Shown here: positions 17,534-26,516 of the stretch, piece by piece | How the letters are laid out: the number at the start of each line of letters is the position of its first letter | Numbering within the stretch: the first letter of the stretch is position 1 | Source: Planctomycetota bacterium | GTDB lineage: Bacteria > Planctomycetota > Planctomycetia > Gemmatales > Gemmataceae | DNA length: 64,000 nucleotides | Reading direction: 5' to 3' | Assembly: GCA_016873095.1 (NCBI GenBank) | Contig: VGYC01000011.1 | Location: 1-64,000, forward strand | Translations under genes and position numbers: made by a program | Notes under the pieces: generated by a model | Told to the model about the DNA's origin: nothing | Database searches by the model: none | What the model saw: only the letters and a program-made list of their open reading frames with translations

Positions 17534-20500
17534 ATGACAAGGAAAAGCCGAGCGGGGATGGTGTTGGCGGGGTTGGCGCTCGCCGCCTGCGTGGGTGGAT
17601 GGCTCGTGGGCCTCGCTGAAGGGCAGATTCGTCGTCGCCCGCCTTTCGTTGGCGTCAATCCATCGACCACCACTGGAAGCGGTCAGCAGTTCAGCGCCAT
17701 CAAGCTCATCGAGAAGTCTGAATTCCGTCAGTACATCGAAGTCGCGCAGGCCTGCATCAAGGACAAGGCCTGGAACGACGCGGTCACGGCCTTGCAAGCG
17801 ATGCTCGACAGCAAGGAAGACTTCTACGTCCGCGTGAAGGAAAAGGACCCCACGGGCCGGGAAAGCGTTCGCTGGACCAGCGCCAAGACGGAGGCCAACG
17901 CCCTGCTCGGTACCATGGCATCCGAGGGCCTGGACGTGTACGAGGTCCGCTATGGCGGCAAGGCCCGGCAGATGTTCGACGAGGCCCGCCGCAAGGGCGA
18001 CTGGGAACAACTCTCGGACGTGGCCCTGCGCTACCTGCACACACGTGCCGGCACCGAGGCGAACGACTACCTGGCCACGTCATTGCTCGACCGAGGCCAG
18101 TTTTTCCCCGCGGCGCTGCGCTTTGAGCGGCTACTCAAGATGAACCCCGAGCGCGTCAAGATCAGCGATCTGGCGATCTTCAAGACCGCGCTTGCTTACC
18201 GGCGCGCCGGCGAGGTCAAGAAGGCCGACGAGTTCTGGAAAAAGCTGGAAGATCGCTTGAAAGAGCAAGGGGGCCTCAAGATCGGCGATCAGCTGGTTGC
18301 GATGGAACGCCTGCAGCAAATGCTGAACGAGACGGCGCGACCGGAATCGGCCAATCCGCACGACTGGCCGTTGATCCGCGGTAACCTCACCAACTCCGCC
18401 CAGGCCAAGGGGAGCCCGCCGCTGCTCGACATGGTCTTGTGGCAACGGCCGACGCTGCTTGACAAGAGCGACATCAGCGGCGCCGTCGAGGAGAAGGGCG
18501 CCGAGGCCAAGATGTGGGTGGACAGGGCCGTGCAGCAACAGCAGCGCCAGCCCAACACGCCGGTGCTGTCCGGATCGTTCCCCATCGCGGTCGGCAACCT
18601 GATGATCTATCGCAGCTACATGGACATCCGCGCCGTCTTCCTGCAAGAGCAGAAAGACGCGCAGGGCAAGTTGCTGGCCAAGGCCGGTGACATTGCCTGG
18701 AAGAGCACCGAATTCGAGGGCAGCCTGGCCATGGTTCTTGGCGATCCCAAGCTTCGCGGTATCGTCGAGAATCAATGGCTCAACAACTACCAGCAGCCTG
18801 GCGTTCTCAATCTCGTTTACGAAAACTCGCTGCTTGGCAGCCTGTCGAGCGACCATCGCCTGGTGTATGCGGTGGACGACCTGGCGGTGCCAGCGCCGGC
18901 GAACATATTCCAGTTCATGTGGAACACGCCGCAGATGAACAACGAGATCAAGGCCCTGATCAGCGGCAACAGCCTGGTGGCGTATGAACTCAACAGCGGT
19001 CTGAACATCTGGCGGCTGGGCGGCCGGCCGGTCGGCGAGGGTCACGATCCCAACAACGACCCGTTTGTGGATAGCCATTTCCTGGGCGCGCCGCTGTCGG
19101 TCGGAGGTAAGCTGTACGTCCTCAACGAGAAGAACCCCGGCCCGATGGGGGATTCCGAACTGCGCCTGGTGTGCATCGATCCCACCAAGAAGGACGCCAA
19201 CCACAAGCCGCGTGTTCTCACCATTCAGGCACTGGGCAACGTCCAGCAGCAGCATCGGATCACCCATGACATGAGCCGCCGCACCCACGCGGTCCATCTT
19301 GCCTATGCCGACGGCATCCTGGTATGCCCGACCAACGCCGGTGAGGTGCTGGGCATTGACCTGCTTTCGCGCAGTCTGGCCTGGTCCTACCCGTATCGAG
19401 AAGGGCCGAGCAACACCCAGCCCAACCCGAATCCGTTCCCGCAGCCGCTGCCATTCCCGCAACCGATCCCCGGCATGAACGCCGGCAACATCCTGGGCAA
19501 CTGGCAGTCGTCGCCGCCGGTGGTGGCGGATGGCAAGATCGTGTTCACCGCTCCGGACGCCTCTTCCGTCCACTGCATCAACCTGCACAATGGGCTGCTT
19601 TCCTGGCGCAGTCCGCGGCTGGACGGCGACCTGTTCCTGGCCGGCGTCTACCAGGGCAAGGTGATCATCGTCGGCAAGAACGGCTGCCGCATACTCAGCC
19701 TGCATGACGGCGGCCAGCTGCACTACATCCCCACCGGTGATCTGCCTTCCGGCCAGGGGGTCGCCTGCAAGAACGTCTATTACCTGCCGTTGCAGAAGGG
19801 CGAGGTGACCGCCATCGACCTGAATCGCGGCATCATCAAGGCCCACAATCGCGCCACCAAGGCCAGCGTGCCGCCGGGCAACCTGGTCTTCCACGAAGGC
19901 GTGGTCGTGTCGCAAACACCCCGCGAGATCCTCGCTTACCCGCAACTGGCAGCCCGGCTCGAGCTGGCCACCGAGGCCCTCAAGGCCGACCCGAACAATC
20001 CCGAAAAGCTGCTCAACCGCGGCGAGATGCGATTGTTCGACGGCCAGGTGCAGGACGCCGTTAACGACCTGCGCGAGGCCCTCACCAAGAATCCGCCCGA
20101 AGCCGTCGGCCAGCGCACCCGCGACCGGTTGTTCGAGGCCTACACCGACCTGTTCCACCTCGATTTCAACGGAGCCAGCGGCAAGTACCTTGACGAGTTC
20201 CGCGGACTGTGCAAGGTCCCTGCCAACAACGCCGAGGAGCAGCAGCGCACGGCCCGTTTCCTGCGCATCGTCGCCGAGGGCCGCGAGTCGCAGGGCAACC
20301 TCGTTGATGCCTTCCAGCTCTATCGCGAGTTCGGCGATCTGCCCTTGAATCGCGAGCAAGGCGTGGCGGCGCTCGATGACCCGACCCACAAGATCCCGAC
20401 GCCGATCTGGCTGCGTGGCCGGATCTCCAACATGATGGCCAAGGCCAAGCCCGAGCAGCGCGAGCCACTGGAAGCGAAGATCGCCGAGGAATGGAAGATC

Positions 20501-22738
20501 GTCGAGAACAAGAACGACGTCGACGCGGTGCGCACCTTTGTCGGCATGTTCGACGTGCCGTTCCGCGTCGGCCGGCAAGCCCGCCTCAAGCTGGCCGAGA
20601 CGATCATGAACAAGAACGACAAGGCCGCTTACCTTGAAGCCGAGTTGAATCTCGGTCAGCTGCGTGTAGGCGACTTCCGGCGCGATCCACAAGTCGGCGG
20701 CCGGGCCCTGGCCGCGCTGGCCATGCTCGAAGAAAAGAAGGGACATGCCGAGGCCATGAAGCTGGCCGCCATGTATTATCGTCAGCTCGGCAAGCAGTTC
20801 CCCGACGCCGTCGTCCGCGGCGACAAGGCCAAGGGAGCCGATCTGCTCAATGACCTGGCGACCGACAAGCGTTTTCTCCCGTACCTGGGCGAGCAGGGAT
20901 CGCTGTGGGGCCGTGCCAAGATTGCTGCCCGCGAATTGCCTCCCGGCCAGTTCGTCCAGGGCATGCAGGGCTTCATCTTCCAGCCCGAAGGCGATTTGAC
21001 ACCTTTCATGAAGCATCACCGCCTGGTGCTGGATCCAACCAACAACAACGATCCCAAGCTCCGGCTGGTGGACCTCACGACCAACAAGGTTCGCTGGACG
21101 CAGAACCTCGGTTCCGTGCCGAACAACTTCCGCTTTTTCCAGTACCTGTACCAGCAGGGGCAAAACAACCAGGCGTTTCATCCCAACGCCCGCTTCCGCT
21201 TCTTCCAGGTCAAGGGCCACCTGGCCGTCTTCCAGGTCGGCACCATGGTCTACGCCCTGGACCTGGATACGTCGCGGATCCTCTGGCAGCACAGCCTGCT
21301 CAACGAGAAGATCAACCTGCCGGTCCAGCAGATCCTGCCGGACAGCGAAGGCAACCTGGAGATGCTGGTCGCCAATCAGTTCGGGCAGCTCAGCCGCTTT
21401 CGTATTGGCCAGGTCGGGGCCGTCGAAGCTTCCTACGTGGCGCTGGTGACGCAGAAGGGGCTTGTTGTCCTCGATCCGCTGCGCGGCACGCCGCTGTGGA
21501 CGAAGATGGACGTGCCGGCCCAGTCGCGCGTGTTCGGCGACGAGCAGCATCTTTTCCTGGTGCAGGAAGCGCCGGGCGGCGCCACCGGGGCCGGCCGGGT
21601 GCTGCGGGCCATCGATGGCGCTTCCGTCGAGGTGGCGGACTTCGGCCAGATTTACCAGAATCGCATTCGCGTCGCGGGCCGTCGCATCCTGTCCGCGCTC
21701 AACGGCAAGAACGGCGTCACGGTTCGCCTCTACGACATCCCCAGCGGCAAGGACGTGTGGACACGTGCTTTTGCCGGCGGGTCCACCGTATTGCAAACCG
21801 AGGATCGCGAGCTGACCGGCGTCATCGAACCGGACGGCAAGCTATTCGCACTCGACGCCGCAACCGGCAAGAACATTCTCAGCACGAGCGTTCTGCAAGC
21901 GGACCGGGCGCCGCGCATCAAGGCGGAGGACCTGAAGAACCTGCACGAGCCGTTGCTGCTCCGCGACCAGGAACGATTCTACCTCGCTCTCAACAAAGCG
22001 GTGGACACCAACCAGGTGGCGGGGGGCGTGATCGGCAACAACTTCAGCAACGGTCTGCGCTGCGGCGTCGTCAACGGCTGGTTCATCGCTTTCCACGCCG
22101 TCGACGGCAAGCGCAAGGTCGGCGACCGCGACATCGAATGGAAGAAAGGACAGATCGCCTGGCATAGCTTCACGCCGGTCACCAATCAGCTGATCGTCCT
22201 GGAGCAATTCCGCAACCTGCCGGTGGCGATCTTCACGGCCCGTTACAACCAGATGCAGGGGGCCCAGGGCGTCAACGGCACGCGCTGGGTGACGCAGACC
22301 CTGAGCCTGGACAAGCGCACCGGTCGCCTCGTCTGGCCGCCGGCCGGCGCCGATGGCTTGCAGCCGTCCAACAGCAACCCGCTCTACTATGCCTTCAACA
22401 TTGACCTGAGCGCCGGCACGATCAACATGATCAGCTTCAGCGGCATCTTGCAGCATTACATCAACGATGGCCGCAAATTGCCGGACAATCGTGTTCCGCC
22501 GGGTGCCAAGCTCGCACCGGGTCAGCCGGGCGTGGGCGGCTGGGCGCCGCGATTCGACGGTCGCGTTGTCCCGCCCATCGGCGGCGTCTTGCCCGTGCCC
22601 GGCATCCCAGGCCGCATCCGGATCATGCCGGTGCCCAACATTCGCATCCGCGTTCGCCCGATTGAAGCTGTTCCCGACCAACCAGCGGTCCCGCCTCTCC
22701 CCATTGACCCCAAGCCGCGACTGGAACGGCCCAGATAG
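17534..22738 (+). CDS. Giant exported PQQ-like beta-propeller / TPR protein
   Basis: 1734 residues starting with a signal peptide (MTRKSRAGMVLAGLALAACV). An N-terminal helical repeat region (~30-290) resembles TPRs. It is followed by two PQQ/WD-type propellers of the BamB kind (about 300-800 and 1130-1650), with blade motifs such as SLAWSYPYREG, ILWQHSLLNE and GTPLWTKMDVP. A TPR segment lies between them (ANPEKLL-like DPNNPEKLLNRGEMRLFDG near 820). The C-terminus is Pro-rich (VPPLPIDPKPRLERP). Planctomycetes carry many such proteins on the periplasmic side; the partner is unknown. The start follows GGGGGA. The prenyltransferase-fold gene is 88 bp downstream with its own promoter. Confidence 0.88.
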   Translation: MTRKSRAGMVLAGLALAACVGGWLVGLAEGQIRRRPPFVGVNPSTTTGSGQQFSAIKLIEKSEFRQYIEVAQACIKDKAWNDAVTALQAMLDSKEDFYVRVKEKDPTGRESVRWTSAKTEANALLGTMASEGLDVYEVRYGGKARQMFDEARRKGDWEQLSDVALRYLHTRAGTEANDYLATSLLDRGQFFPAALRFERLLKMNPERVKISDLAIFKTALAYRRAGEVKKADEFWKKLEDRLKEQGGLKIGDQLVAMERLQQMLNETARPESANPHDWPLIRGNLTNSAQAKGSPPLLDMVLWQRPTLLDKSDISGAVEEKGAEAKMWVDRAVQQQQRQPNTPVLSGSFPIAVGNLMIYRSYMDIRAVFLQEQKDAQGKLLAKAGDIAWKSTEFEGSLAMVLGDPKLRGIVENQWLNNYQQPGVLNLVYENSLLGSLSSDHRLVYAVDDLAVPAPANIFQFMWNTPQMNNEIKALISGNSLVAYELNSGLNIWRLGGRPVGEGHDPNNDPFVDSHFLGAPLSVGGKLYVLNEKNPGPMGDSELRLVCIDPTKKDANHKPRVLTIQALGNVQQQHRITHDMSRRTHAVHLAYADGILVCPTNAGEVLGIDLLSRSLAWSYPYREGPSNTQPNPNPFPQPLPFPQPIPGMNAGNILGNWQSSPPVVADGKIVFTAPDASSVHCINLHNGLLSWRSPRLDGDLFLAGVYQGKVIIVGKNGCRILSLHDGGQLHYIPTGDLPSGQGVACKNVYYLPLQKGEVTAIDLNRGIIKAHNRATKASVPPGNLVFHEGVVVSQTPREILAYPQLAARLELATEALKADPNNPEKLLNRGEMRLFDGQVQDAVNDLREALTKNPPEAVGQRTRDRLFEAYTDLFHLDFNGASGKYLDEFRGLCKVPANNAEEQQRTARFLRIVAEGRESQGNLVDAFQLYREFGDLPLNREQGVAALDDPTHKIPTPIWLRGRISNMMAKAKPEQREPLEAKIAEEWKIVENKNDVDAVRTFVGMFDVPFRVGRQARLKLAETIMNKNDKAAYLEAELNLGQLRVGDFRRDPQVGGRALAALAMLEEKKGHAEAMKLAAMYYRQLGKQFPDAVVRGDKAKGADLLNDLATDKRFLPYLGEQGSLWGRAKIAARELPPGQFVQGMQGFIFQPEGDLTPFMKHHRLVLDPTNNNDPKLRLVDLTTNKVRWTQNLGSVPNNFRFFQYLYQQGQNNQAFHPNARFRFFQVKGHLAVFQVGTMVYALDLDTSRILWQHSLLNEKINLPVQQILPDSEGNLEMLVANQFGQLSRFRIGQVGAVEASYVALVTQKGLVVLDPLRGTPLWTKMDVPAQSRVFGDEQHLFLVQEAPGGATGAGRVLRAIDGASVEVADFGQIYQNRIRVAGRRILSALNGKNGVTVRLYDIPSGKDVWTRAFAGGSTVLQTEDRELTGVIEPDGKLFALDAATGKNILSTSVLQADRAPRIKAEDLKNLHEPLLLRDQERFYLALNKAVDTNQVAGGVIGNNFSNGLRCGVVNGWFIAFHAVDGKRKVGDRDIEWKKGQIAWHSFTPVTNQLIVLEQFRNLPVAIFTARYNQMQGAQGVNGTRWVTQTLSLDKRTGRLVWPPAGADGLQPSNSNPLYYAFNIDLSAGTINMISFSGILQHYINDGRKLPDNRVPPGAKLAPGQPGVGGWAPRFDGRVVPPIGGVLPVPGIPGRIRIMPVPNIRIRVRPIEAVPDQPAVPPLPIDPKPRLERPR

Positions 22739-22789
22739 CTTCGGAGTTCTTGGCCGTCTCGGTCAGTGTTGTAGCGATCATTCGTCTGT

Positions 22790-22795
22790 TATAAT
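22790..22795 (+). promoter_or_regulatory. Sigma70-type -10 box
   Basis: A perfect TATAAT; the best -35-like sequences upstream (TGTTGT at 17 bp, TTGTAG at 15 bp) are weak. Transcription would start about 25 bases before the ATG at 22827 and after the in-frame ATG at 22797, which supports the later start. Confidence 0.5.
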
Positions 22796-22826
22796 GAATG
22801 CACCGATCACTCAGGGAGCCAAAGTC

Positions 22827-23954
22827 ATGAAGATTGCGCGAGCCGTGCTTATCGTGTGCTTGACCGGGGCCTTCCTGGCCAACTTTCTGTCGGTTCGCGC
22901 GGAGGAACTGCCTCCCAAGTATCGCGACACCGTCAACAAGGGCTTGCAGTACCTGGTGAAGAACCAGTTCAAGGACGGCCACTGGGGGGCCAACGGCGAT
23001 CAGTATCCCGTGTCCATGACCGGCCTGGCCGGCATGGCCCTGCTGATGGAAGGCAGCACGGTGCGCGAAGGCAAGTACGCCAAGGAGATTCGCCGCGCGG
23101 CTGACTGGTGCATGGAGCGCAGCATGCGTGGCGGCAACCGCGACGGCCTGATCGGCAACCCCGACCATCCAACGGAGACCGGCCGCTACATGTACGGCCA
23201 CGGCTTCGCCACGCTCTTCCTCGCCAGCGTCTATGGCGACGAGGAGGATCGCGACCGTCGCGAAAAGCTCAAGGACATCCTCACCCGGGCCGTCAAGTAC
23301 ATCGGCGCCGCCCAGTCCACGCAGGGGGGCTGGTTCTACACCTCCAAGGTGGACGGCCACGACCAGGACGAAGGCTCCGTCACCATCACCCAGGTGCAAG
23401 CGCTGCGTGCCTGCCGCAACGGCGGCATCCCGGTCCCAAAGGCGATCATCAAGAAGGCCTACGACTACCTGAAGAACAGCACGACGGCCCGCGGCGGCGT
23501 GGTCTATAGCCTGGGCCGCGGCGGCGCCCGCGCGCCGGTCGGCGGCGAGCGTCCCGCACTGACGGCGGCGGCCATCTCCTGCCTGTTCAACGCCGGCGAG
23601 TACAAGGACGAACTCTGCAAGAAGTGGTTCAAGTATTGCCGCGAAGCGATTCCCGTCAACGGCGGCGGCGTCCGCATTGGCCACGATGAATACACCCACT
23701 ACTACTACGCCCAGGCGCTGTACATCCTTGGCGACGACGGCTGGGAGAAGCTCTTCGGCCCCACCCCGAAGGATCAACGCCTCACCTGGTCTGCCTACAA
23801 GGATTCGTTTTTCGATCACTTGCAGCGGACGCAGAACAACGACGGCAGCTGGCCCAGCGGCGGCGGCTTCAGCGTCGGCGCCGTTTACTCCACAGCCGTC
23901 TACACGACCATCATGCAGCTTGACCGGGCCACGCTGCCCATTTACCAGCGCTGA
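22827..23954 (+). CDS. Exported prenyltransferase/squalene-oxidase-repeat protein
   Basis: 375 residues with a signal peptide (MKIARAVLIVCLTGAFLANF). The body is an alpha/alpha-barrel of repeats in the terpene-cyclase/prenyltransferase style: GLQYLVKNQFKDGHWG, YMYGHGFATLFLASV, NDGSWPSGGG. These lack the DxDD cyclase motif, so a structural or polysaccharide-related role is as likely as catalysis. Such proteins are common in planctomycetes and usually lie near PQQ or kinase genes, as here. The start at 22827 has AGGGAG seven to ten bases upstream and lies downstream of a TATAAT. Confidence 0.88.
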   Translation: MKIARAVLIVCLTGAFLANFLSVRAEELPPKYRDTVNKGLQYLVKNQFKDGHWGANGDQYPVSMTGLAGMALLMEGSTVREGKYAKEIRRAADWCMERSMRGGNRDGLIGNPDHPTETGRYMYGHGFATLFLASVYGDEEDRDRREKLKDILTRAVKYIGAAQSTQGGWFYTSKVDGHDQDEGSVTITQVQALRACRNGGIPVPKAIIKKAYDYLKNSTTARGGVVYSLGRGGARAPVGGERPALTAAAISCLFNAGEYKDELCKKWFKYCREAIPVNGGGVRIGHDEYTHYYYAQALYILGDDGWEKLFGPTPKDQRLTWSAYKDSFFDHLQRTQNNDGSWPSGGGFSVGAVYSTAVYTTIMQLDRATLPIYQR

Positions 23955-23977
23955 TGCTTTCAGCCAACCCGCGCAGC

Positions 23978-24013
23978 AAGGACCCCGATGGCCATTGGCC
24001 AGCCGGGGTCCTT
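23978..24013. terminator. Bidirectional terminator between convergent genes
   Basis: Perfect 10-bp arms (23978-23987 with 24004-24013) enclosing a further GGCC/GGCC stem. T-rich sequence follows on the plus side. It separates the convergent prenyltransferase-fold and esterase genes. Confidence 0.75.
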
Positions 24014-24025
24014 GTATTCTTGTCC

Positions 24026-25093
24026 TCACTTAAGCCAGCGTACGAACCAGTTCAAGGCGGCATCGCGCTGCATCGGCGTGACTTGATGGCCCACGCCGGC
24101 GGCAACGTCGATGCGCAGCTTTTCCGGGCACCCGGCTTGCATGTAAGCTTTTTCGGCCTGGGCAAAGGCAAGCTGCGCGCCCGGCAGCGGGCAGTTGCCG
24201 TCCTTCTCGCCGCTGACGATGAGCAGCGGGCGGCCGGCAAACAAGCGGATCATGCTCGGGCAATCGAACTCGTGCAGGACTCCGGGAAGAAGCTTGGCCC
24301 ACACCGCGCGAATGACCTTCTGGTTGACCTGAGGCTCACCGAGGTCCTTGGCGGCAACCTGATTGACGGGCTGAATGGTCCGCGCCCGGCCGTGCCAGCG
24401 TTCGTTGTCGAGACTCCAGCGGAAGCTCTGCACGGCGATGGCGGGAACAGTGACGCGGACACGCTCGTCGACGGCAGCCGCCATCCAGGCCTGGATGCCG
24501 CCCATGCTGAAGCCGATCATGCCAAGTCGGCCTGAATCGAAATCGGCCCGCGTTTCCAGATAGTCCACGGTGCGCCACAGGTCCCAGCAGGTATCGTAGA
24601 AGAAGGGATGCTCATGGCGTTCGCCGGCCCTGGTTCGCCAGGCGCGGGTGATGGCATCGTGATATGCCTGGGCCCCTTTCTTGCCGCCGACGCGTTCGCC
24701 ATGGTAGCGGGCGTCGATGGCCACGCCGATCATGCCCCGGCGACAGAGCTCGCTCATGAACGGCATCATGGCCGTGCCGGTGCCGCCGGTACCGTGCAGG
24801 ACAATCACGGCGGGGAGCTTACCTTCTGCCTTTTCGGGGCGGGCGATGTAGACGGGGACGCGCTCGACGCTGCCGTCCGGCTTCTTCTCGCTCGTGAAGC
24901 GCAGGCGCTCGACGACGATGCCGTCTTTGGCCACCCTGGAGACGAGTTGCACATCAAGCGGCACGCGCGGCCGGTCGAGAAGTTTCCGGAATGCGGCCCT
25001 GACTTCCTTCGGCGGAGAATACTGCCTTTCGTCGCAGTAGCCTGACCGAACCATGCCAACCAGCACGACAAGCGTGGCGATACGTGCGATCAT
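24026..25093 (-). CDS. Exported alpha/beta hydrolase (acetyl-xylan-esterase/dienelactone-hydrolase-like)
   Basis: 355 residues with a signal peptide. It has the oxyanion motif VIVLHGTGGTGT, the nucleophile elbow GFSMGG (Ser near residue 198), a catalytic Asp candidate in SGEKDGN and a C-terminal His in GVGHQVTP. It probably cleaves carbohydrate or simple esters outside the cytoplasm. The frame has a TTG one codon earlier; the ATG at 25093 overlaps the thioredoxin stop by one base (TGATG), so the two are translationally coupled. Confidence 0.88.
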   Translation of the reverse strand: MIARIATLVVLVGMVRSGYCDERQYSPPKEVRAAFRKLLDRPRVPLDVQLVSRVAKDGIVVERLRFTSEKKPDGSVERVPVYIARPEKAEGKLPAVIVLHGTGGTGTAMMPFMSELCRRGMIGVAIDARYHGERVGGKKGAQAYHDAITRAWRTRAGERHEHPFFYDTCWDLWRTVDYLETRADFDSGRLGMIGFSMGGIQAWMAAAVDERVRVTVPAIAVQSFRWSLDNERWHGRARTIQPVNQVAAKDLGEPQVNQKVIRAVWAKLLPGVLHEFDCPSMIRLFAGRPLLIVSGEKDGNCPLPGAQLAFAQAEKAYMQAGCPEKLRIDVAAGVGHQVTPMQRDAALNWFVRWLK

Positions 25094-25653
25094 CAATCAC
25101 CATGTTTCTGCCGCAGCCGCGGCGAGAGGCGCAACAACCACTGCACGCGCTCGAACTCGTCGAGCCAGTCCTGCGTCACCTGGACGAGCAGCGGATCCTT
25201 GGAAACGACGAGACCGGTGGGGCACGATGGGCCGGCCTGCTCACGTATCATTTGCCGATACTTGCTGAGGGTGCGTTCACCGTAGCGGGCGACCTCGCTG
25301 CCGTCCTCGCTGAAAAAGACCAGCACGGGGACGCGGTTTCCGCCGTTGATCTGCAAGACACGCTGTACATCGGCATGCTCGTCACGGTCGAGATAGCGAA
25401 CCTGGATGCCCGGAGCCGCAGCGGCAAAATGCTCGTAGATCGGACATTGATTGATGCAATCGCCGCACCAGGCGCCCGCCAGACACAGTACCGGCATGCG
25501 GCGCGTGAAGGAGCCGAGCAGGGCCTTCTGCGCGGGCGTCAATTCGACCTGCTCCTGCATCTGCCGCCAGCGCTGCATGTGGACATCGCTGGCGTAACGC
25601 TCGATGAACGCGGCATAACTCAGGCCCTGCTGATACTTCTCGAAAAGCTCCAT
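25093..25653 (-). CDS. Thioredoxin-family protein
   Basis: 186 residues without a signal peptide. The active site is AGAWCGDCINQCP (redox pair WCGDC, near residue 63), followed by RVPVLVFFSEDG with the cis-Pro. The N-terminal ~45 residues form an extra helical segment. This matches the thioredoxin-like proteins with the WCGDC motif found in many soil bacteria. The start has GGAGC at about six bases. It lies in an operon with the downstream esterase, overlapping by one base. Confidence 0.88.
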   Translation of the reverse strand: MELFEKYQQGLSYAAFIERYASDVHMQRWRQMQEQVELTPAQKALLGSFTRRMPVLCLAGAWCGDCINQCPIYEHFAAAAPGIQVRYLDRDEHADVQRVLQINGGNRVPVLVFFSEDGSEVARYGERTLSKYRQMIREQAGPSCPTGLVVSKDPLLVQVTQDWLDEFERVQWLLRLSPRLRQKHGD

Positions 25654-26050
25654 CGGAAGCTCCGTTTAGCATTCGCGCTTTAACATTCGCGCTCGCATGT
25701 GACAAGCTGAACACCAGTGCCGGCCATGTAGTTGTATCGAGCAAGGCAGTCAACGAAAAATGGATTGCTCGAGGGATAATGAGAGATTCCGGGCTGACGC
25801 TCGCGAATTACGGGTCGTCGCGCTCGCCGACCGGTTGCGCACGAGATGGCAGGCCAATTCGAGCACGGATTCTGTGACTTCTCAAAAAGTCTGGGTGAAG
25901 GGGGGGCCTCAATGTCTGTGCGCGTGTGCAAAACCCGCAGGCGCAATGCAATCCATCGCCACGTTTACCCAGGGTTAGTGAGAAGTTACCGGATTCTCGC
26001 GCAACTGCTAAACTGAGATCCATCGATCGTTTCTTGCCAGGAGTGCGAGC
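25654..26050. other. Divergent intergenic region, 397 bp
   Basis: Between the thioredoxin gene and crcB. It contains two direct copies of ATTCGCGCT (25671-25679 and 25685-25693) just upstream of the thioredoxin gene, possibly an operator. I looked for a fluoride riboswitch before crcB and did not see one. Confidence 0.4.
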
Positions 26051-26434
26051 GTGTACAACGTGTTGCTGGTCGGCGTCGGCGGCTTCATTGGCTCCGTGCT
26101 TCGCTATCTGCTCAGCGGCTGGGTGCAAGATCTGGCCCGCGAGCAGATCTTCCCCTACGGCACGCTGGCGTGCAACCTGATCGGCTGCTTCGCGATCGGC
26201 CTGCTGGCCGTGCTGGCGGAAGTGTGGCACGCCTTCACGCCGGAAGTACGCGCCCTCGTCTTCATCGGCGTCCTGGGCGGCTTCACGACCTACTCCACCT
26301 TTGCCAATGAGTCGCTCAACCTCTACAGCGACGGCGACCGCTTCCTGGCTCGCCTGAACGTGATCGTCCACCTCGTCGTCGGTCTCACCGCCGTCTGGGC
26401 CGGCCGGGCACTGGGTCACTGGATCTGGCGATGA
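26051..26434 (+). CDS. crcB: Fluoride ion exporter CrcB/Fluc
   Basis: 127-residue, four-helix membrane protein that dimerises into a fluoride channel. Visible family motifs are GGFIGSVLRY near residue 10, GTLACNLIGCF near residue 37 and GVLGGFTTYSTFANE near residue 75, which holds the Na-binding and Phe-box region. The start codon is GTG, with AGGAG seven to eight bases upstream. It is a single gene facing convergent yidC. Confidence 0.95.
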   Translation: MYNVLLVGVGGFIGSVLRYLLSGWVQDLAREQIFPYGTLACNLIGCFAIGLLAVLAEVWHAFTPEVRALVFIGVLGGFTTYSTFANESLNLYSDGDRFLARLNVIVHLVVGLTAVWAGRALGHWIWR

Positions 26435-26516
26435 CGACCCCGGCACAGCAGGTAGGCCATCCCTGAGGAAGCACGACGAGTGTCCACGCGCAACTTCAGC
26501 CGCTACCTTGCGACGT

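Noticed and set aside
18131-21796. 1221-codon open frame on the minus strand
   Set aside because: It is antisense to the giant PQQ/TPR gene, has no domain similarity, and is expected in GC-rich DNA when the sense strand is coding.
25946-26050. Fluoride riboswitch before crcB
   Set aside because: The conserved GATGG...CC and AACCGCC-like blocks and pseudoknot are not present in the 105 bases before the gene.
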